Assembly: GCF_002224125.1 (NCBI RefSeq) | Contig: NZ_NCSM01000011.1 | Span: 511,321 to 575,320 of the forward strand | Direction: 5' to 3' | Length of the DNA: 64,000 nt | Source: Streptomyces sp. NBS 14/10 | GTDB lineage: Bacteria > Actinomycetota > Actinomycetes > Streptomycetales > Streptomycetaceae | In this document: in pieces, positions 1 to 9,552 of the stretch | Layout of the letters: each line of letters starts with the position of its first letter | Numbering within the stretch: position 1 is the first letter of the stretch | Position numbers and translations under genes: made by a program | The notes under the pieces: generated by a model | The model's input: only the letters and a program-made list of their open reading frames with translations | Told to the model about the DNA's origin: nothing | Database searches by the model: none

Positions 1-1
1 C

Positions 2-355
2 GCCGAGGCCGAGAGCGGTCCTTCCCCGTCCTCTTCGAGCAGGGGATACCCCATCTCATCCTCTTCGAGCAGGGGGTACCCCATGCTGCGGGTGGTGGGG
101 GTTTCGGTGTCCCAGCCGATGGTGCCGGACCGCGACGACGAGTCCGGTGCCCTGGTCGTGCTCAGCGCGGGCTGCTGGACCGCGGGGGAGCTCACCGGCA
201 TCGCCGAGGCGTGTGCGGACGCGGGGCACGAGGTCGTTGGCATCGTCCTCGCCGGCACGGTCCGGGCCCGTCCGTCGCGGTCTGCCGACCGTCCTCGGGA
301 TGCGGCCACGCCGGCGCTCGCGGCCCGCGAGCATGCGACGGAAGGTTCAGGGTGA
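2..355 (+). CDS. Wzz/BY-kinase-like polysaccharide protein, C-terminal fragment (5' end outside window)
   Basis: The reading frame is open from the first bases of the window to the TGA at 353-355, so only the last ~117 residues are present. The tail (residues VVLSAGCWTAGELTGI, then EVVGIVLAG) has the layout of the C-terminal ATPase-like half of actinobacterial chain-length or polysaccharide-export proteins. The same layout ends the next gene. Two in-frame copies of a 24-bp repeat (30-53 and 60-83) encode an odd SSSSSRGYP/SSSSSRGYP stretch ahead of it. The stop overlaps the next start in GTGA (352-355), so the two are translationally coupled. It is probably the first of two Wzz-like partners in the exopolysaccharide operon. 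The family is inferred from the tail only. Confidence 0.6.
   Translation, partial: AEAESGPSPSSSSRGYPISSSSSRGYPMLRVVGVSVSQPMVPDRDDESGALVVLSAGCWTAGELTGIAEACADAGHEVVGIVLAGTVRARPSRSADRPRDAATPALAAREHATEGSG
30..83 (-). repeat. two tandem copies of a short interspersed GC-rich repeat
   Basis: Bases 30-53 and 60-83 are 24-bp copies differing at one position, spaced exactly 30 bp (10 codons). Read on the minus strand each begins TGGGGTAYCCCCTGCTCGA. The same core recurs on the plus strand at 16461 inside another gene, so this is a dispersed repeat family and not only local slippage. Confidence 0.7.
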
Positions 356-1872
356 CGACGAGTACGACATCGGAGTCGTCGGCCGCCGCTCCGCTGCTCG
401 ACCTGCAGTCGCTGGTGGTGGCGGTGCGCAGGCGGCGCCGCCTCTGGGGCTCCCTGGCGCTGCTGGGGCTGCTCGTCGGCGCGGCGATGGCGGTCCTGCT
501 GCCGCCGCCGCCGAGCGCGGTGACCAAGGTGCTGGTCGCGCACAAGGAGGACCAGCCGAACGACCCCGGAACGCTGATCCGCACCGATGTCGCGCTGCTG
601 CAAACCACGCGGATCGCCGGTAAGGCCCTGAAGTCCCTCGGGTCCCCGGAAAAACCAGAGGACTTCATGCAGGACTACGGGGGTATCGGTTTGACCAACA
701 ACCTGCTGCAGATCAATGTGACAGGTGGCAGCGACGCGGAAGCGGTGGCCCGCGCCAAGGCGCTGGCCGACGCGTTCGTCGCGGACCATGTGAAGCGGAT
801 ACGGGAAGCCGCGAACGCCGAAGCCAAGACCCTGCTCGACCAGCGTGACCGGATGCGGGACGAACTCGCCCAGGTCAACAAGGCGATCGAAGAGGGATCG
901 CCGGAGAGCGGGCCGAAGGCGTCGGCGAACATGGAGTCGCTCTTCGCCCGCCGGGCCGAGCTCACCTCGCGCATCACCGATTTCGGCCAGCGCGCCGCAG
1001 AGGCGCGCATCGGCACGCCCCAGCTCATCGCCGGCACACAGATCGTGGACGCCCCGCGCGCGGTGCGGCACTCCCTGCCCAAGGCCGCTGCCACCAACGC
1101 GGCGATCGGGCTCGTCCTCGGGCTCGCCCTCGGGCTCGCGGTGGCCGCGGTCGGCGCGGTGGTGGCGGACCGCCCCGTGCTGCGCCGGGAGATCGCGGCG
1201 AACCTCGGCGCCTCGGTCATCGCGGAGCTGCCCCGCCGGTCGGGCAGGCTGTGGCAGCGCAGACGGACCCGGGCGACACGGACCAGGCTCACCACGTCCT
1301 TGGCCCGCACCGTGCGCGGCTCCGCGGAACCGGTGTCGCTGCTGGAACTGGGCTGTGCGCGCAGCACGAGCGTGATCGCCCTGGACCTCGGCCGGGCACT
1401 GGCGGCGGAGGGGCCAGTGGTCATCATCGACGGACTGCCCGGCCCACAGCTCGCCAAGCGCACCACGAAACCAGGAGATCCGACCGTGGTCAGCGGCGAG
1501 CGTGCCGCGGCCGTGTCACAGGAGGAGCGCCGCCTCGGCGTCGGCTCGGTGGCGCCCGGCACCGCGTGGACCGACCTCCAGTACCTCGGCGCCCGGACCG
1601 TACTCGTCGTACGTGCCGGGCACGGCAGCGCCGCATGGCTGCACACGGTGGCGCGGCACCTCGCGGACCAGGGCATTCCGGTGATCGGTGTGGTGCTGAT
1701 CGACCCCGATCCGCGCGACCGGTCCGACGGCACGCTGTGGGACGGGCCGCACACCGCGCCGCGCGGCCAGAGCGAGCGGCCGGCCCGGCAGAAGGGGACG
1801 GGCCGGTGGCGGACGGAGCGGCAGCCGATGTGGGCCGCACGGGTCCCGGACAGCGACCAGGAGGCGCGGTAG
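352..1872 (+). CDS. Wzz-like polysaccharide chain-length/export protein with degenerate BY-kinase domain
   Basis: The protein is 506 aa. I chose the GTG at 352 because it overlaps the upstream stop by 4 bp; a longer frame from 211 would run through the upstream gene. A first membrane segment lies near residues 23-45 (LWGSLALLGLLVGAAMAVLL). A periplasmic region rich in heptad-like residues follows (about 130-235), then a second membrane segment near 245-270. This is the Wzz two-helix topology. The C-terminal half resembles a P-loop ATPase but has no GKS/T Walker A (it reads CARSTSVIALDLG), so kinase activity is unlikely. The probable role is controlling polymer length or scaffolding export with the upstream paralogue. 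AsnB starts 3 bp after its stop. Confidence 0.7.
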   Translation: MTTSTTSESSAAAPLLDLQSLVVAVRRRRRLWGSLALLGLLVGAAMAVLLPPPPSAVTKVLVAHKEDQPNDPGTLIRTDVALLQTTRIAGKALKSLGSPEKPEDFMQDYGGIGLTNNLLQINVTGGSDAEAVARAKALADAFVADHVKRIREAANAEAKTLLDQRDRMRDELAQVNKAIEEGSPESGPKASANMESLFARRAELTSRITDFGQRAAEARIGTPQLIAGTQIVDAPRAVRHSLPKAAATNAAIGLVLGLALGLAVAAVGAVVADRPVLRREIAANLGASVIAELPRRSGRLWQRRRTRATRTRLTTSLARTVRGSAEPVSLLELGCARSTSVIALDLGRALAAEGPVVIIDGLPGPQLAKRTTKPGDPTVVSGERAAAVSQEERRLGVGSVAPGTAWTDLQYLGARTVLVVRAGHGSAAWLHTVARHLADQGIPVIGVVLIDPDPRDRSDGTLWDGPHTAPRGQSERPARQKGTGRWRTERQPMWAARVPDSDQEAR

Positions 1873-1875
1873 GAC

Positions 1876-3810
1876 ATGTGTGGCATCGCAGGCACTTACC
1901 GATGGCCGGACGGGAAGGTCGTGACCGACCGGCTCACCGATACCCTCGCCCACCGCGGTCCGGACGGGGCGGGCCGGTACAGCCACGCCGCCGGCGATGG
2001 CGAAGTGCACCTCGGGCACCGCCGGCTGGCCATCATCGACCTGTCCGGGACCGGCGCCCAGCCGATGGTCTCGGACGGCCTCGTCCTGACGTACAACGGC
2101 GAGCTGTACAACGCGCCCGAGCTGCGTGCCGAGCTGGCAGCCGCCGGGGTGCGCTTCCGCGGTACCTCCGACACCGAGGTGCTGCTGGAGGCCTGGCGGC
2201 GCTGGGGCACGGACTGTCTGCCCCGGCTGCGCGGCATGTTCGCGTTCGGCATCTTCGACGAGCGAACCGGTGAGCTGGTGCTCGCCCGCGACCAGCTCGG
2301 CATCAAGCCGCTGTTCCTGCTCCGGCGCGGCGAGGGTCTGGTGTTCGCCTCCGAGCTCAAGGCGCTCGCCGCCGTGACCGGCGGGTCGCTGCAGGTGGAC
2401 CATGCGGCGCTGGTGGCCTCGCTGTTGTACTACTGGGTGCCGGACTCACGGTGCGCGTTCCGCGAAGCGGAGAAGCTGCCGCCGGGGAGCTGGCTTCGGA
2501 TACGGCCCGACGGCCGGGTGGAGCGCGGCCGGTACTGGCATCTGAAGGACGTCGCCGCCGAGGCCCGGGAGCGGGCCCGGGACGGCGAGCAGCCGGACCT
2601 GGCCGCCATCGTCGAGGAGTCGACGCGGCGCCACCTGCTCTCCGACGTACCCGTGGCGACCTTCCTCTCCGGCGGTCTCGACTCCAGCTACCTGACCGCG
2701 CTGGCGGCCCGCGACCGACCCGGGATCTCCGCGTACACGATCGGCTTCCGCGCCGAGGACGCCAGGTTCGAGGCGATGCCGGACGACCTGCGCTATGCCC
2801 GGCAGGTGGCCGAGCGGTTCGGCGTCGACCTGCATGAGATCGAGATCGCCCCGAACGTGCTCGATCTGCTGCCGCAGATGACGTACCACCTGGACGAACC
2901 GATCGGCGACCCCGCCGCGATCAACACGTTCCTGATCTGCTCGGCCGCCCGGGAGGCCGGGGTCAAGGTGATGCTCTCGGGGATGGGTGCCGACGAGTTG
3001 TTCGCCGGCTACCGCAAGCACCTGGCCAACCTGATCGCGCTGCGCTACCAGCGCGTCCCGCGGCCCCTGCGGCGCGGGGTGTTCAGGGCCGTGGACCGGC
3101 TGCCGGTCGCCACGGCCCGCCGGGGATACCGGTCGGTGCGCTTCGCGAAGCGGTTCCTCTCCTTCGCCGAGCTGCCGGAGGAGACCGCGTTCCGGCGCAG
3201 CTACACCATGTACGACCAGGACGAGCTGCTCGCCCTTCTCGATCCGGACCTGGCCGGGACGGTCGAGGACGTGCTCACCGAGCACGCGGACATCTACCAG
3301 GACAACGACCTCGACGACTTCGTCAACCGCATGTGCCTGGGCGACGCCCGGATGTTCCTGCCGGGCCTGAACCTCACGTACACGGACCGCTCCAGCATGG
3401 CCGCGTCGACCGAGGTACGCGTGCCGTACGTGGACGTCGAGGTGGTCAAGGCGGCGTTCGCCGTGCCAGGCGATCGCAAGATCGTCGGACGGCAGGGCAA
3501 GGCCGTTCTCAAGGAGGCGGCCACCTCGATCCTGCCCCGGGAGATCGTCTACCGGCCCAAGGGCCTGTTCAGCGCCCCGCTGCGCGCCTGGATGAGCCGG
3601 GATCTGGCACCGCTGGTGCGCGAGGTGGTGAACGACGGCCTGCTCGTCCGTTCCGGGTTCCTGCGCCGCGATGCGCTGGCGCGGCTCGTCGCCGAGGACG
3701 CCGCCGGGCAGCGGGACTTCTCCAAGCATCTGTGGCATGTGCTGACCCTCGAGTACTGGTATCGCGACGCGACCTCTGGGTCCGGCCAGAGCACTCGGTT
3801 AACGGCTTAG
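1876..3810 (+). CDS. asnB: asparagine synthetase B-type glutamine amidotransferase
   Basis: The protein is 644 aa and starts MCGIAG, so Cys2 is the N-terminal glutaminase nucleophile after Met removal. The class II glutaminase domain covers about residues 2-210. The synthetase domain has the PPi-loop motif SGGLDSS (near residue 263). AsnB moves NH3 from Gln to an ATP-activated carboxylate. In surface polysaccharide operons such enzymes are often thought to amidate uronic acids instead of making Asn, and this context supports that (inference). The fourth codon from the end is TTA (3799-3801), rare in Streptomyces and read by the bldA tRNA. Confidence 0.85.
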   Translation: MCGIAGTYRWPDGKVVTDRLTDTLAHRGPDGAGRYSHAAGDGEVHLGHRRLAIIDLSGTGAQPMVSDGLVLTYNGELYNAPELRAELAAAGVRFRGTSDTEVLLEAWRRWGTDCLPRLRGMFAFGIFDERTGELVLARDQLGIKPLFLLRRGEGLVFASELKALAAVTGGSLQVDHAALVASLLYYWVPDSRCAFREAEKLPPGSWLRIRPDGRVERGRYWHLKDVAAEARERARDGEQPDLAAIVEESTRRHLLSDVPVATFLSGGLDSSYLTALAARDRPGISAYTIGFRAEDARFEAMPDDLRYARQVAERFGVDLHEIEIAPNVLDLLPQMTYHLDEPIGDPAAINTFLICSAAREAGVKVMLSGMGADELFAGYRKHLANLIALRYQRVPRPLRRGVFRAVDRLPVATARRGYRSVRFAKRFLSFAELPEETAFRRSYTMYDQDELLALLDPDLAGTVEDVLTEHADIYQDNDLDDFVNRMCLGDARMFLPGLNLTYTDRSSMAASTEVRVPYVDVEVVKAAFAVPGDRKIVGRQGKAVLKEAATSILPREIVYRPKGLFSAPLRAWMSRDLAPLVREVVNDGLLVRSGFLRRDALARLVAEDAAGQRDFSKHLWHVLTLEYWYRDATSGSGQSTRLTA

Positions 3811-3828
3811 GAATTCAGAGGAGTTCGG

Positions 3829-6036
3829 GTGAAACAGGTTGTGCAGAACTACAAGAGCGGCGAGCTGGCGGTGCTCGACGTGCCGGTGCCGGGGTGCAAG
3901 CCGGGCGGTGTGCTGGTCCGCAGCGCCTACTCGCTGATCTCCACCGGGACCGAGCTCATGAAGGTGTCCGAGGCCGGTATGTCGATGCTGGGCAAGGCCC
4001 GCTCGCGGCCGGACCAGGTGGCCAAGGTCATGCAGAGCGTGGCCACCAACGGGGTGGGCGCCACCTACCGCAAGGTGATGGGCAAGCTGGACTCCTACAC
4101 GCCGCTGGGCTACTCGCTGTGCGGGGTGGTCGAGCAGGTCGGCACCGGGATCGACGATGTGGCGGTCGGTGACCTCGTGGCCTGCGCCGGCAATGAGCAC
4201 GCGTTGCACGCCGAGCTGAACTGGGTGCCGAAGAACCTCTACGCCCGGGTGCCCGACGGCCTCGCGCCGCGGCACGCGGCCTTCGGCACCGTCGGGTCGA
4301 TCGCGATGCAGGGCGTCCGCCGCGGCGAGCCGCAGCTCGGCGACACGGCACTGGTTATCGGCCTCGGGCTGATCGGGCAGCTGGTGGTGCAGTTGCTGGC
4401 CGCCTCGGGAGTCCGCGTCGTCGGGGTCGACCCCGACCCGGTGCGCTGCGAGCTGGCCGAGCGCCTGGGCGCCGCGGCCTGCGGCGATCCCGCCTCCGCG
4501 GCCGTGGAAGCTGCCGTCGCCGAACTCACCGGCGGTCACGGCGTGGACCAGGTGTACCTGGCCGCCGGCGGTGGCAGCAACCAGCCCGTCGAGCTGGCCG
4601 CCCGGCTGTGCCGGGACCGCGGCCGGGTCGTCGACATCGGCAAGTGCCGCCTGGACCTGCCGTGGAACGCGTACTACGAGAAGGAGCTCGACGTCCGGTT
4701 CTCCCGCAGTTACGGCCCCGGGCGCTACGACCCGGAGTACGAGCTCGAGGGGCGGGACTACCCGATCGGCTATGTGCGCTGGACCGAGCGCCGCAACCTG
4801 GCCTGCTTCCTCGATCTCCTCGCCCGCGGCAGCGTCGACGTGGAGCCCTTGGTCTCCCACATCGCCGACTTCGATGACGCCGTCGAGACGTATCAGCGTC
4901 TGAAGGACGGCGATCTGAAGGCCGTGGCGGTGCTGTTCCGGTACCCCGGCCACCCCGACCGAGCCGCGGAAGCGGAGGCCCCGGCGGTGGCCGTGCCCGC
5001 GGTGAGGAGACCCGGCGGCGGAGTGTCCACCCCGGCCGGGTCCGCCAAGGCGACGGTGCGGCTGGCGTTCGTCGGCGCGGGAAACTACGCGACGTCGATG
5101 CTGCTGCCGCACCTGGCTCGGCGCGACGGCGTCGAGTTGTCCACGGTCGTCACCACGACGGCGCTGTCCGCGGCCAACGCGAAGCGGAAGTTCGGCTTCG
5201 CCGAGGCGACCACCGATCTCGACGCCGTGCTGGGCGACAAGTCCATCGACGCGGTGTTCGTGGTCACCCGGCACAGCTCGCACGCCGAACTGACCCGGAA
5301 AGCGCTGCTCGCCGGCAAGACGGTGTTCGTGGAGAAGCCCCTGGCCCTCACCGAGGACGAGCTGACCGGTGTGCTCGCGGCGGTGGAGGAGTCCGGCAAC
5401 GACCGGCTGCAGGTGGGCTTCAACCGCCGCTTCGCGCCGCTGCTGCAGGAGGCCAGGAAGCGGTTCGGCGCCCGGACCGGCCCGGCGAGCCTGCGCTACC
5501 TGGTCAACGCGGGCCGACTGCAGCACGGCAGCTGGTACCTCCAACAAGGCACCGAGGGCTCGCGGTTCGAAGGCGAGGGCGGGCACTTCATCGACACGGC
5601 GAGCTGGCTTCTCGAGGCCGACCCGGTCTCGGTGTACGCGGTCGCCGCGTCCGGCAACGAAGACCTGCAGATCGTAATGCGCTACCCGGACGGGTCCACC
5701 GCCACCATCAGCTACGTCACCACCGGCGCGTCCGGCTTCCCCAAGGAGACGCTGGACCTGATCGCGGACGGCAAGGTGCTGCGGCTCGACGACTTCGTCC
5801 GCGCCTCGCTGTTTGCGGACAGGGGGGTCGGCGGCAAGCGGTGGGTCAGTTCGCGGCTGCCCAAGGCCCGGGACAAGGGCCAGTCCGCCGAACTGGCCGC
5901 GTTCATCAAGGCCGTACGCACCGGCGGGCCGATGCCGGTGCCGCTGGAGTCACTGGTCGCCACCACGGCGGCCACCCTCGCCGTGCGGACCGGCCTGGCC
6001 GGCGGCGCGCCCGTGACGTTGGCGAGGGCACGATGA
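3829..6036 (+). CDS. bi-domain oxidoreductase: zinc-type alcohol dehydrogenase fused to Gfo/Idh/MocA
   Basis: The protein is 735 aa with a GTG start after AGAGGAG. Residues ~1-375 form a medium-chain dehydrogenase with the Rossmann motif GLGLIGQLVVQLL near 180. After a Pro/Ala/Gly linker (~380-405), residues ~408-700 are Gfo/Idh/MocA-like, with AFVGAGNYATSMLLPHL at its Rossmann start and the hallmark EKPLALTEDEL near 505. This fusion recurs in polysaccharide loci and usually neighbours heparinase-like genes, as here. It probably oxidises or epimerises a nucleotide sugar or uronic acid; the substrate is unknown. The stop overlaps the next start (ATGA). Confidence 0.85.
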   Translation: MKQVVQNYKSGELAVLDVPVPGCKPGGVLVRSAYSLISTGTELMKVSEAGMSMLGKARSRPDQVAKVMQSVATNGVGATYRKVMGKLDSYTPLGYSLCGVVEQVGTGIDDVAVGDLVACAGNEHALHAELNWVPKNLYARVPDGLAPRHAAFGTVGSIAMQGVRRGEPQLGDTALVIGLGLIGQLVVQLLAASGVRVVGVDPDPVRCELAERLGAAACGDPASAAVEAAVAELTGGHGVDQVYLAAGGGSNQPVELAARLCRDRGRVVDIGKCRLDLPWNAYYEKELDVRFSRSYGPGRYDPEYELEGRDYPIGYVRWTERRNLACFLDLLARGSVDVEPLVSHIADFDDAVETYQRLKDGDLKAVAVLFRYPGHPDRAAEAEAPAVAVPAVRRPGGGVSTPAGSAKATVRLAFVGAGNYATSMLLPHLARRDGVELSTVVTTTALSAANAKRKFGFAEATTDLDAVLGDKSIDAVFVVTRHSSHAELTRKALLAGKTVFVEKPLALTEDELTGVLAAVEESGNDRLQVGFNRRFAPLLQEARKRFGARTGPASLRYLVNAGRLQHGSWYLQQGTEGSRFEGEGGHFIDTASWLLEADPVSVYAVAASGNEDLQIVMRYPDGSTATISYVTTGASGFPKETLDLIADGKVLRLDDFVRASLFADRGVGGKRWVSSRLPKARDKGQSAELAAFIKAVRTGGPMPVPLESLVATTAATLAVRTGLAGGAPVTLARAR

Positions 6037-8018
6037 CTGTGAGCTCGGGGAGTCCTGGCTGGTACCTGCGGCGGCTGTCCCGGATGGGGCCGCGAGAGGT
6101 CGGCGGCCGGGTGGGCGACGCGGTGCGCAGGCGGCGGTGGCGGTCGGCGCGGCCGGACTGCCCGAGCGTGACCGGCGCCCGGTTCACCGCGGTACTGCCC
6201 GCGGGGACGATCGCCGCGGTGCCACCGGACGCCGCGAAACGCCTTATCGCCGAGGCGGACCGGCTGATGGCCGGGCACGCCGAGTTTTTCGGGGTGGTCC
6301 GCGACGACCTGGTCGACCCGGACTGGTGGTACGACCCGAAGACCGGGCGCCGGGCTCCGTGGGGCTACGCCTTCGACGTGCCGTACCGGAACGAGGACGC
6401 AGTCGGGGACATCAAGCAGATCTGGGAGCTGTCCCGGCATCAGTACCTCACCCAGCTCGCCGCCGCGTACGCGATCACCGGGGACGAGCGGTACGCCGAG
6501 CGCGTGGCCGAGCACCTGCGGTCGTGGTGGGCGGGCAACGCGCCGCTGCGCGGAGTGCACTGGACCAGCGGTATCGAGCTGGGGATCCGGCTGCTGTCCT
6601 GGGTGTGGATCCGCCGGCTGCTCGACGGCTGGCCGGGCGTGGCCGCTCTGTTCGAGGGCAACCCGGTGGCGCTGAACCAGATCTGGCACCACCAGCGCTG
6701 GCTGGCCGCCTTCCCCAGCCGGGGGTCTTCGGCGAACAACCACGTCATCGCCGAGACCGCCGGGCAGTTAGCCGCGGCCTGCGCGTTCGGGTGGTTCCCC
6801 TCCTCGGCGCGCTGGCGAGCCGACGCGCTGCGGTCGCTGGAACGGCAGCTGCGGAACAACACCTTCGGCTCCGGCCTCAACCGCGAGCTGGCCACCGAGT
6901 ATCACGGACTGGTGCTGGAGCTCGGCCTGGCCGCGGTGGCCGAGGCGGATGCCGCGGGCGTGCCGGTCCCCGCGTCGATCCGGCTGGTGCTGCTGCGGAT
7001 GACCGACGCGCTCGCGGCCATCGTGGACAACCGGCTACGGCCGCCGCGCCAGGGTGACGCGGACGACGGGCACGGTCTGGTCGTGGACGGCGCGGGCACC
7101 GACCGCTGGGCCTCGCTGCTGGCCACCGGGGACGCCGTGTTCGGCCGGCTCGCCTGGTGGCCGGCGGTGACCGGCACCGATGTGCGCACCCCGCTGCTGG
7201 CCGCGCTCATCCGGCCGTACGCGAAAAATGGAACCGCACCGGCCGTGTCCCGCCCGCCAAGCCGGCCGGCCCATTTCGCCGACGCGGGGCTTACCATCCT
7301 GCGCGGTCCGGCGGAGATCTGGTGCCGCTGCGACGGTGGTCCGCACGGGTTTCTGTCCATCGCCGCGCATGCTCACGCGGACGCGCTGTCCGTGGAGGTC
7401 CGGCACGACGGGGTCGATGTGCTCGCCGACCCGGGGACGTTCTGCTACCACGGGCAGCCCGAGTGGCGGCAGTACTTCCGGTCGACCCTCGGCCACAACA
7501 CCCTGCAACTGGACGGCGGTGACCAGTCCGTCTCCGGTGGCCCGTTCCTGTGGACCGGGCATGCCCGCAGCCGCGTCCTGGTCGCGGACACATCCGGCGC
7601 CTCCGACGAGGGGACGGCCCGCTGGTGCGCCGAGCACGACGGCTACCAGCAATCCGTGCACCGCCGCCGGGTGGAGCTGACGGCCGCGGCCAAGGAGCTG
7701 AGGGTGGTCGACGAGGTGCGCGGCCCGCGCCGCGCCGTGCGCCTCGCGTTCCACCTCGGCCCGGCGATCGCCGCGGACCTGGTGGGGAACCGGGCATCGC
7801 TCACCTGGACCCGGGACGGCGAGGACCGCTCCGCGGCGCTCGACCTGCCCGGGCAGCTGTGCTGGCGGGCCCATCGCGGCGAGAGTGACCCGCCGCTGGG
7901 CTGGTACTCCGCCGGCTTCGGGCGCAAGGAACCCGCCACAACGCTGGTCGGCACCGGGTTCGCCGACGGCACCGCGCTGTTGGGGGAGTTCATCACCGTA
8001 CTCAGGTTCCACGGCTAG
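6033..8018 (+). CDS. heparinase II/III-family (alginate lyase-like) protein
   Basis: The protein is 661 aa. The ATG at 6033 sits in a 4-bp overlap. The N-terminal half is an alpha/alpha-toroid with an asparagine-containing SSANNHVIAETAGQLAAA segment. The C-terminal half is the heparinase II/III beta-sandwich, with GFLSIAAHAHADALSVEV and the block around YHGQPEWRQYFRSTLGHNT. These conserved His/Tyr blocks belong to polysaccharide lyases. No signal peptide is evident, so it may act inside the cell or on lipid-linked intermediates, or be exported another way. Codon 246 (6768-6770) is TTA, suggesting bldA-dependent translation. It probably trims or turns over the operon's own polymer. Confidence 0.8.
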   Translation: MTVSSGSPGWYLRRLSRMGPREVGGRVGDAVRRRRWRSARPDCPSVTGARFTAVLPAGTIAAVPPDAAKRLIAEADRLMAGHAEFFGVVRDDLVDPDWWYDPKTGRRAPWGYAFDVPYRNEDAVGDIKQIWELSRHQYLTQLAAAYAITGDERYAERVAEHLRSWWAGNAPLRGVHWTSGIELGIRLLSWVWIRRLLDGWPGVAALFEGNPVALNQIWHHQRWLAAFPSRGSSANNHVIAETAGQLAAACAFGWFPSSARWRADALRSLERQLRNNTFGSGLNRELATEYHGLVLELGLAAVAEADAAGVPVPASIRLVLLRMTDALAAIVDNRLRPPRQGDADDGHGLVVDGAGTDRWASLLATGDAVFGRLAWWPAVTGTDVRTPLLAALIRPYAKNGTAPAVSRPPSRPAHFADAGLTILRGPAEIWCRCDGGPHGFLSIAAHAHADALSVEVRHDGVDVLADPGTFCYHGQPEWRQYFRSTLGHNTLQLDGGDQSVSGGPFLWTGHARSRVLVADTSGASDEGTARWCAEHDGYQQSVHRRRVELTAAAKELRVVDEVRGPRRAVRLAFHLGPAIAADLVGNRASLTWTRDGEDRSAALDLPGQLCWRAHRGESDPPLGWYSAGFGRKEPATTLVGTGFADGTALLGEFITVLRFHG

Positions 8019-8030
8019 GGAGGAGGACGC

Positions 8031-9551
8031 TTGGGGATCAAGTGGCGGCACTGGGCGTTGCCGGCGGCACCGCTGGCGCTGGCCCTGCTGGCGGCGACCG
8101 GCTGTGAGAGCACGCCGGGCGCTCGGCCAAAGCTGCCCGCTGCGCCGTCCACGTCCGTGGCCCGGGTGTGCGCCAAGCCCGCGGCCGGGCCGGCGAAGGC
8201 GCCGGCGGGCGCGGTGACGGTCGACCCCGCGGTGGCCGGTGACCTGGCCGCGAAGACCAAGAAGAGCCCCCCGAACACCACGTTCTGGCTTCGGCCGGGC
8301 AAGCACAGGCTCGAGCCGGACCGCTACGCCCAGGTCATCCCCAAGGAGGGGGACAGCTACCTCGGCGCGCCGGGCGCGGTGCTCGACGGCCGGAAGACCA
8401 ACCAGTACGCGTTCGGCGGCACCGCCCGCGACGTCACCATCCGCTTCCTGACCGTGCAGGATTTCGTCGCGCCGCACAACGAGGGCGTGGTCAACCATGA
8501 CTCGGCCGACGGGTGGCTGATCGAGCACGCGACGATCCAGAACAACTCCGGCGCCGGGCTGATGGCCGGTGCCCGCCAGCGGGTCCGCGCCAGCTGCCTG
8601 CGCGGCAACGGTCAGTACGGCATGAACGCGTACAAGTCCACCGGCCGTATCAGCGGTCTGGTGGTCGAGGGCAACGAGATCGTGGGCAACAACAGGGACG
8701 ACTGGGAGCGGCGGCGGCCGGGCTGCGGCTGCACCGGAGGCGTCAAGTTCTGGGCCGTCAACGGCGCCGACATACGCGGTAACTGGGTGCACGACAACCG
8801 CGGAGCCGGGTTGTGGGCGGACACCAACAACAACGACTTCCGCATCGAGAACAACGTGCTCGAGGCCAACGACGGTGCCGCGCTGATCTACGAGACCAGC
8901 TACAACGCGGTCATCCGGAAGAACACGATCCGGCGGAACAACTGGGTCGAGGGCCGCAGATACGCCGACCGAGGCGACAACTTCCCGTATCCGGCCATCT
9001 ATCTGTCCGAGTCCGGCGGCGAACCACGGATCCGGGCCCGTACGGACAAGATCGAGATCTACCGGAACGTGCTGGAGAACAACTGGTCCGGGATCACCCT
9101 GTGGGAGAACGCCGACCGGTTCTGCAACAGCCCGGCCAACACCTCCTCCGGTGACTGCACGTTGCTGGTGAAGAACACCGACCGCTGCGCACAGCCGGCG
9201 ATCGCCACCGCCCCGCTCTACGCCGACTGCCGGTGGAAGACCCAGCGGGTGGACATCCACGGCAACCGCTTCGTGCTGGACGAATCCGTCGTCGACTGCA
9301 CGGTGAAGTGCGACCGGATGGCGGTGCTGGCCAACTACGGCACCTATCCGGACTGGTCGCCGTACCAGGGCGAGCGGGTGGCCGAGGCGATCACCCGCAA
9401 GCAGCACAACCGCTGGCACGACAACGTCTACCTCGGACCATGGAAGTTCGTCGCCCACGACCCGAGCCGGATACTCGACTCCTGGCAGTGGCAGAGCACG
9501 CCGTACCAGCAGGACGCGGGCAGCACCTTCCGCGCACGGGACGGTGGTTGA
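8031..9551 (+). CDS. right-handed parallel beta-helix lipoprotein
   Basis: The protein is 506 aa with a TTG start preceded by GGGAGGAGG at 8018-8026. The N-terminus is a hydrophobic signal ending in the lipobox LAATGC (Cys near residue 24), so it should be anchored outside the membrane. Residues ~100-370 contain many N-rich turns (NNSGAGLMAG, NNRGAGLW, NNDFRIENNVLEAN) typical of a pectate-lyase-like right-handed beta-helix. Several Cys pairs in the C-terminal third suggest disulfides. It probably binds, epimerises or cleaves the exopolysaccharide with the lyase encoded just upstream. The exact activity cannot be read from the sequence. Confidence 0.75.
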   Translation: MGIKWRHWALPAAPLALALLAATGCESTPGARPKLPAAPSTSVARVCAKPAAGPAKAPAGAVTVDPAVAGDLAAKTKKSPPNTTFWLRPGKHRLEPDRYAQVIPKEGDSYLGAPGAVLDGRKTNQYAFGGTARDVTIRFLTVQDFVAPHNEGVVNHDSADGWLIEHATIQNNSGAGLMAGARQRVRASCLRGNGQYGMNAYKSTGRISGLVVEGNEIVGNNRDDWERRRPGCGCTGGVKFWAVNGADIRGNWVHDNRGAGLWADTNNNDFRIENNVLEANDGAALIYETSYNAVIRKNTIRRNNWVEGRRYADRGDNFPYPAIYLSESGGEPRIRARTDKIEIYRNVLENNWSGITLWENADRFCNSPANTSSGDCTLLVKNTDRCAQPAIATAPLYADCRWKTQRVDIHGNRFVLDESVVDCTVKCDRMAVLANYGTYPDWSPYQGERVAEAITRKQHNRWHDNVYLGPWKFVAHDPSRILDSWQWQSTPYQQDAGSTFRARDGG

Positions 9552-9552
9552 G

